This document shows positions 12,001-14,369 of a stretch of DNA of 14,369 nt, piece by piece. The first letter of the stretch is position 1. Every line of letters begins with the position of its first letter. The stretch lies in NCBI GenBank assembly GCA_015852425.1, contig JAAAIG010000679.1, forward strand, positions 6,833-21,201, written 5' to 3'. The stretch comes from Gryganskiella cystojenkinii (lineage: Eukaryota; Mortierellomycota; Mortierellomycetes; Mortierellales; Mortierellaceae). The position numbers and the translations under genes were made by a program. The notes below the pieces were generated by a model. It had not been told where the DNA came from. It ran no database searches and saw nothing but the letters and a program-made list of their open reading frames with translations.

Positions 12001-14102
12001 GAGATCACGGGGCGAAATGACTCGGGACACCATGGACTGAGAGGTCGAGAACTCGGCCGAGGAGAAAATGTTGGAAATGTTCTCAAAGACACTCATGATC
12101 AGCTTTGGGAGGATATCATCACCCAGGTTATGGAAACGCTCATGAATGATCTGTGACAGCTCTTGGTGAGAAAGCGAGTTGACCTGAACTCGGGTCCAGA
12201 GGTTGCTGCCAATGCTTCCATCCGTGCCTCCAACGTTACGCGCCATCATACGACCGGAGCGGGTCGGGATCAAAGATTTTGTTGCAAAAAGTTGGAATCC
12301 TTCGCTGGCTGGGATCTTTTCGCCACGACTGGGAATAAAGAGCGTCCGTGATTCGAGCAAGGGCAAGAGAACAGATAGGACCTCCATAGGAGCCAAGTCG
12401 ATATCCTCAATCAACAACCATTTGCCATCCCGAACTGCGGTGGTGAGTACACCGGCCTGCCATTTGAAAGATCCTGGTGTTGAAGTGGAAACATAGGTGC
12501 CCAAAAGCACCTTCGAGTCTGTCTGATCTCCGAGATGAATCTTTACAAGATCTATTTGAAGAAGGAATCAACGCGATGTCAAAACTTTGATGCTTTTTTT
12601 TTCAATCTTCAACACCTGTTAAAACGCGCCTGTATGTGATATCCGGGTCCCTACCATCCCGTCCAGTAACTCTAGCGACTTCTTCCACAAGAGCAGTCTT
12701 TCCTGCGCCGGTGACACCCTCAAGCAAAACGGGAGCGCCAATGGAGAGAGCGAGTCCGATTGAATGAAGGTTATGTTTCGTGGTATCCGTAAGAACAAGT
12801 TTAGTTTTTGAGGATGTTGACTGGCCATGCGAACTGGAAGAACGAGCAAGCAAAACGCCGCAAAGGTTGACAGTCAAAGGTGAGAGATCGGCTTCCGTGA
12901 TATAGCGAGCGTTATCCGTTCCTGATGACATGGCTGGGTTCTTGAAAAGGGAGAGTTGAGCGGCAGAGATACGATCCTGCTCTAGTAGACTAGTTTACAG
13001 ATAACAAGAAAGAGCGGTGTCAGATATAGATTCATCCGTGTATGACATATAACCGATGATGAAGTCGTCATTTCCTGCCCAATCGAACTTACGACAAGAG
13101 ATCGGCCTGATATTTTTGAGACCCTGCGATCCAGTTCACGTCCGCTCCGTTCAAATGTGTTTTCAAAGCCTCCCCGATCTGGTCGTCCCTGATGTCGAGT
13201 ACGATAGCAAGGCATCGAATGGCAAGGTATTTGATAGCCTCGTCGTTGTATGACAGCAAGTTATAGATTGGAGTCCAGTCCCAAAGGGTGGTAAAAGTCG
13301 ATTGGGAAAAGTTGAGGAGTCGGAAGCAGGTCATGAGCGTGTTCAAGGCACGAGTGGTCACCTCCTATTGCGAGTTTTTAGAGGGAAGAGCATGTTGTTT
13401 AGTAGCGACTCTTGTGGCGACCATTAATTTGGTGACAAATCCTTCCTGTTCACTCACCTCTGCTGGCGAGCGAAGATTTTGTTCTGTGATAGTGTTGAGC
13501 CACTCCAACGGGGAAGGATATTGTGTGAACAAACGAACAGCAAAGCTATAAAAAGAAAGGTCAAAACAGAGCATGTTGTAAGTATGATGAATAGTTCATT
13601 CCAGATGAGATCTTCTTGGGTCCGAGAGTGAACAATGAAGCAACAACAAGAAAAGCACCTACCTAGTTGCCTGAGGTACGATAGGGAGGATCAAGGCAAA
13701 AGCCCTTGCCATGTTTTCCAGATCGCCCTGACTGTTCCTGTTCAAATCAGTCCCTGTGATAATAGAGTTGTTATTTTGTTGAGTGAGTCGTGGCGAGGAT
13801 GTGAGATCGGCCGAGAGCCAACGAGCGACCAGATCGAGGACCAGAGGTCTAAAGAGCTGAACAATCTTGATCGAAAAGTGTTCATTCTTGAGGAGTTGCG
13901 AGATGGTATTGAGGGACTCTGTCGTGGCCTCGCGCGTGGAAGGGATGGAACCGTCTGCAAAGCGGACGAGGGCCTGGCGTTGTTCTTGTGAGAGGATGGT
14001 CTCTGTAAGTTTGGCATGGGTTTGGGTATCAAGGAACTCGAGCAGGTCCGTTATCGCAGACGAGAGGTCCATGTGGAGAGGGTTGTGAATAGTAGACGCC
14101 AT
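1..14102 (-). CDS. MDN1: Midasin (dynein-like AAA+ ATPase of 60S ribosome biogenesis), 3'-truncated by the window edge
   Basis: Midasin uses ATP to pull assembly factors (in yeast Ytm1 and Rsa4, through their MIDAS-interacting domains) off pre-60S particles in the nucleolus and nucleoplasm. Exons read on the minus strand: 14102-13663, 13545-13458, 13364-13093, 12989-12655, 12551-5803, 5699-5358, 5259-4774, 4663-4360, 4239-4026, 3929-3785 and 3692 to the edge. Reading phase is kept at every junction, giving about 4355 residues plus two bases with no stop found. Six ordered AAA+ modules are seen, with Walker A motifs at residues 358, 708, 1135, 1425, 1828 and 2142, followed by a linker of about 1900 residues. 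Yeast midasin is about 4900 residues, so the D/E-rich and MIDAS regions are expected beyond position 1. The start is the first ATG; it has A at -3 and G at +4, and a second in-frame ATG lies ten codons on. No frameshift or premature stop was found, so it looks functional. Identity is very secure; individual splice sites are inferred from sequence alone. Confidence 0.96.
3693..3784 (-). other. Intron 10 (92 nt, phase 0)
   Basis: The donor is ATG/GTAAGC and the acceptor is TTCTTTAG. A CTAAC branch site lies at 3725-3721. Joining gives LISSICM-ILDAIVQVHTE. This is the shortest intron. It is followed by a long open exon running off the window. Confidence 0.84.
3930..4025 (-). other. Intron 9 (96 nt, phase 2)
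   Basis: The donor is TACTT/GTAAGT and the acceptor is CACTTTTAG. Joining gives AAYFNY-L-TTLPKSAVSS. Retention would give an immediate TAA stop at the donor. Confidence 0.82.
4240..4359 (-). other. Intron 8 (120 nt, phase 1)
   Basis: The donor is AAAG/GTAAAC and the acceptor is TTTTGTTTAG. A CTAAC branch site lies at 4286-4282, followed by a run of ten A and a pyrimidine tract. Joining gives FDSDSK-D-VSETTHAVYN. It is the longest intron in the window. Confidence 0.82.
4664..4773 (-). other. Intron 7 (110 nt, phase 0)
   Basis: The donor is GCT/GTAAGT and the acceptor is TTTCGATAG. Joining gives KHVPA-HLRKQIEGVQ. The intron contains a run of nine A on the gene strand, then a T-rich stretch before the acceptor. 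Confidence 0.82.
5260..5357 (-). other. Intron 6 (98 nt, phase 0)
   Basis: The donor is AAC/GTAAGT and the acceptor is TATATATAG. Joining gives GLSDEN-ATKLHLFLDKRD. The intron has no stop in the upstream reading frame, so retention would read through it and terminate in exon 7 after a frameshift (stop near 5172). Confidence 0.82.
5700..5802 (-). other. Intron 5 (103 nt, phase 0)
   Basis: The donor is CAG/GTAAAC and the acceptor is TTTTTAAATAG after a run of ten T. A textbook CTAAC branch site lies at 5740-5736. Joining gives HLLGTQ-PADMRTNPNLFW. It ends the 6.75 kb exon that encodes the AAA ring. Confidence 0.85.
6277..7353 (-). other. AAA6 module with insertion and degenerate active site (residues about 2112-2470)
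   Basis: Walker A is GPASSGKT (2142-2149). The segment SMNSGVDTMELLGGFEQVD leads into an insertion of about 115 residues (about 2182-2298, bases 7143-6793) with long helical, heptad-like stretches (for example FNKEMEELDEKFKVLRALE). The Walker B region reads WLLIDNAN: Asp2320 is kept but the catalytic Glu is Asn2321. Sensor 1 is Asp2371 in TVDP instead of Asn, while Arg2384 in MRNRG keeps the finger position. The P-loop is intact, so nucleotide binding without hydrolysis is the likely state. Confidence 0.9.
7354..8304 (-). other. AAA5 module (residues about 1795-2111)
   Basis: Walker A is GSPGVGKT (1828-1835), preceded by LRKPILLE and followed by NLSEQTDLMDLFGSDLPVE. Walker B is WVLLDEIN with Asp1898 and Glu1899. 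Sensor 1 is Asn1943 in AQNPLQQGGGRKGLPKSF, and the arginine finger is Arg1961 in FVNRF. The module is compact and shows every expected catalytic position. The short linker before AAA6 includes the HSLLARRHGDTSN segment. Confidence 0.92.
8305..9516 (-). other. AAA4 module with insertion (residues about 1391-1794)
   Basis: Walker A is GETGCGKT (1425-1432). The segment NCHQNTETADLLGGQRPVR follows, then an insertion of about 80 residues (about 1465-1545, bases 9294-9052). Walker B is LFLLDEIS with Asp1566 and Glu1567. Sensor 1 is Asn1615 in TMNPGGDYGKKELSPALRNRF, and the arginine finger is Arg1632. The Walker B helix continues as LADDSVLERLNSVLEPHR, characteristic of midasin AAA4. All catalytic residues are present, so hydrolysis is expected. 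Confidence 0.92.
9517..10359 (-). other. AAA3 module (residues about 1110-1390)
   Basis: Walker A is GPTSSGKT (1135-1142). The segment NNHEHTDLQEYIGTY follows, then Walker B WIVLDELN with Asp1202 and Glu1203. Sensor 1 is Asn1247 in TQNP, and the arginine finger is Arg1265 in FRNRF. The NNHEHTD-LQEYIGTY signature is typical of midasin AAA3. This is a compact module without a large insertion, with all catalytic positions present. Confidence 0.92.
10360..11649 (-). other. AAA2 module with H2 insertion (residues about 680-1109)
   Basis: Walker A is GETGTGKT (708-715, bases 11565-11542). It is followed by the LSQQSDSSDLLGGFKPVD segment and then a long insertion (about residues 751-854). Walker B is WILLDEIN, with Asp878 and catalytic Glu879. 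Sensor 1 is Asn926 in CMNP, and the arginine finger is Arg943 in LRNRF. All residues needed for hydrolysis are present. In studied fungal midasins an alpha-helical insert in helix 2 of AAA2 sits in the ring and restrains activity; the insertion here is in the equivalent place. Confidence 0.92.
11125..11436 (-). other. AAA2 helix-2 insertion (about residues 751-854)
   Basis: About 104 residues separate the GGFKPV strand from the FVFSFLEGALVKAVRRGDW helix that leads into Walker B. In AAA3 and AAA5 the same interval is only a few residues long. The segment is rich in Lys, Glu, Asp, Gln and Ser and looks mainly helical (for example KDKWEQLIKTWTKAVEMAESKF), with a likely flexible stretch around VEGEAAASKK. 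It corresponds to the regulatory AAA2-H2 alpha insert described in yeast and fission yeast midasin. The autoinhibitory role here is inferred from those homologues. Confidence 0.75.
11650..12772 (-). other. AAA1 module (residues about 340-679; interrupted by intron 4)
   Basis: Walker A is GVTGAGKT (residues 358-365, bases 12718-12695). After intron 4 comes the family signature LVKIHLGDQTDSKVLLGTY, then the Walker B-like WLLIEDID (about 423-430). Here the usual Asp-Glu pair is Glu427-Asp428. The sensor-1 position, where AAA2-AAA5 have Asn-Pro, reads FATKSL, so the polar Asn is replaced by Thr. The GSNLWTRVQV segment around residue 499 occupies the arginine-finger region. The P-loop is intact but the catalytic residues are not canonical, so this module may bind nucleotide without efficient hydrolysis. 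Confidence 0.88.
12552..12654 (-). other. Intron 4 (103 nt, phase 1)
   Basis: The preferred donor is GATG/GTAGGG and the acceptor is TCAAATAG. The junction gives VARVTGRD-DLVKIHLGDQTD, matching the family spacing between Walker A and the KIHLG strand. A competing donor ACAG/GTGTTG (intron then 12615-12552) keeps the frame and would insert 13 residues. The intron carries a run of nine A on the gene strand. Confidence 0.72.
12990..13092 (-). other. Intron 3 (103 nt, phase 2)
   Basis: The donor is TC/GTAAGT. The acceptor AAACTAG/ at 12991-12990 was chosen because it restores frame (ADLLS-LLEQDRIS). A second CTAG eight bases further on would break the frame. A CTGAC stretch upstream could be the branch site. 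Confidence 0.78.
13365..13457 (-). other. Intron 2 (93 nt, phase 0)
   Basis: The donor is GAG/GTGAGT and the acceptor is GCAATAG. A CTACTAAAC stretch upstream is a plausible branch site. The intron is open in the coding frame apart from the TAG that forms the acceptor itself. A shift of three bases at the acceptor (TAGGAG/) would remove one Glu and cannot be excluded. Confidence 0.78.
13546..13662 (-). other. Intron 1 (117 nt, phase 2)
   Basis: The donor is AG/GTAGGT and the acceptor is TTTTTATAG. Joining gives ...QAT-S-FAVRLF. The length is a multiple of three, but a TAG stop occurs just inside the donor, so retention would truncate the protein at residue 147. Confidence 0.8.
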
Positions 14103-14369
14103 TGTTTAAAGATGGATGCAAAAAGTGATAGAAAGTATTTGTAAAATATGCAGAAATGAAAAAGAATGAATGCTGGAATGGATGCTTAAATGCTGTTGTA
14201 GTAGTAGCTGGGTGGGTCTTCCTCCTTTATCTTTTATATCTCTCCCTTGAAAGAGAATGACAGGTGGGGGAAGAAGGTGTGTAGGGAAAAGGATGCAATA
14301 ATATGGGTGGTCAAGGAAAGGAGAACACAAAGGACCTTTACTATTGTTTGTTTGTTCTTTTTTTTTTTT
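14103..14369 (-). promoter_or_regulatory. Promoter and 5' leader region of the midasin gene
   Basis: This is the only stretch upstream of the start codon in the window. On the gene strand it is pyrimidine-rich, with CT-rich blocks on both sides of a TATA-like box, and it becomes A/T-rich just before the ATG. The ATG context is AAACAATGG, a favourable eukaryotic initiation context. No other open reading frame or RNA gene is apparent here. A homopolymer T run on the plus strand closes the window (from about 14359). The transcription start cannot be placed from sequence alone, and a leader intron cannot be excluded. Confidence 0.6.
14231..14238 (-). promoter_or_regulatory. TATA-like box
   Basis: The gene strand reads TATAAAAG here, a good match to the eukaryotic TATA consensus. 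It lies about 129 nt upstream of the start codon, so a transcript starting 30-100 nt downstream would carry a short leader. It is a motif match only; no transcript evidence is available. Confidence 0.45.

Larger units (their letters stand above)
12773..14102 (-). other. Midasin N-terminal domain (residues 1 to about 339, exons 1-4)
   Basis: This is the helical region ahead of the AAA ring. It contains leucine-rich helical stretches such as the one ending in PLVLDLVARWL near the end of exon 1 and an ALNTLMTCFRLLNF stretch in exon 3. In the family this domain packs beside the ring. It is less conserved than the AAA modules, and four of the ten introns fall in it or just after it. The spliced product reads smoothly across junctions 1-3 (for example QAT/SFAVRLF and ADLLS/LLEQDRIS), which supports the splice choices. 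The domain boundary is approximate. Confidence 0.75.

Noticed and set aside
1..14369. Search for a novel system, mobile element, CRISPR array or RNA gene
   Set aside because: Essentially all sequence is accounted for by midasin exons, short introns and one promoter. No tRNA-like clover leaf, repeat-spacer pattern, inverted terminal repeat or transposase was seen by eye.

Overview
The window holds one incomplete eukaryotic protein-coding gene that fills almost all of it. It runs on the minus strand from an ATG at 14102 to the window edge at position 1 and encodes midasin (MDN1, called REA1 in yeast), the giant dynein-like AAA+ ATPase that remodels pre-60S ribosomal particles. Joining eleven exons across ten short GT-AG introns (92-120 nt) gives about 4355 residues without an internal stop. 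Only the far C-terminus is missing: the acidic D/E-rich tract and the MIDAS domain should lie beyond position 1.

Layout, read in gene direction from high to low coordinates: promoter and 5' leader (14369-14103, with a TATA-like box at 14231-14238); N-terminal domain in exons 1-4 (14102-12773); six tandem AAA+ modules, with the first Walker A in exon 4 and almost everything else in one 6.75 kb exon (12551-5803); start of the linker at the end of that exon; a cluster of small linker exons 6-10 (5699-3785); and a long uninterrupted linker exon (3692 to the window edge).

The short introns with GTAAGT-like donors, occasional CTAAC branch sites and invariable TAG acceptors, together with the compact promoter, suggest a fungus. 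The number of introns and the moderate base composition would fit an early-diverging lineage such as Mucoromycota or Mortierellomycota, but that placement is an impression and was not tested. The very strong conservation of the AAA+ motifs makes the gene identity secure.

I found no second gene, RNA gene, mobile element, CRISPR array or unusual system. The long plus-strand reading frames are antisense shadows of the midasin exons. The points worth a second look concern fine structure: a competing in-frame donor in intron 4 next to the AAA1 nucleotide site, degenerate catalytic residues in AAA1 and AAA6, large insertions in AAA2, AAA4 and AAA6, and a strikingly uneven intron distribution.
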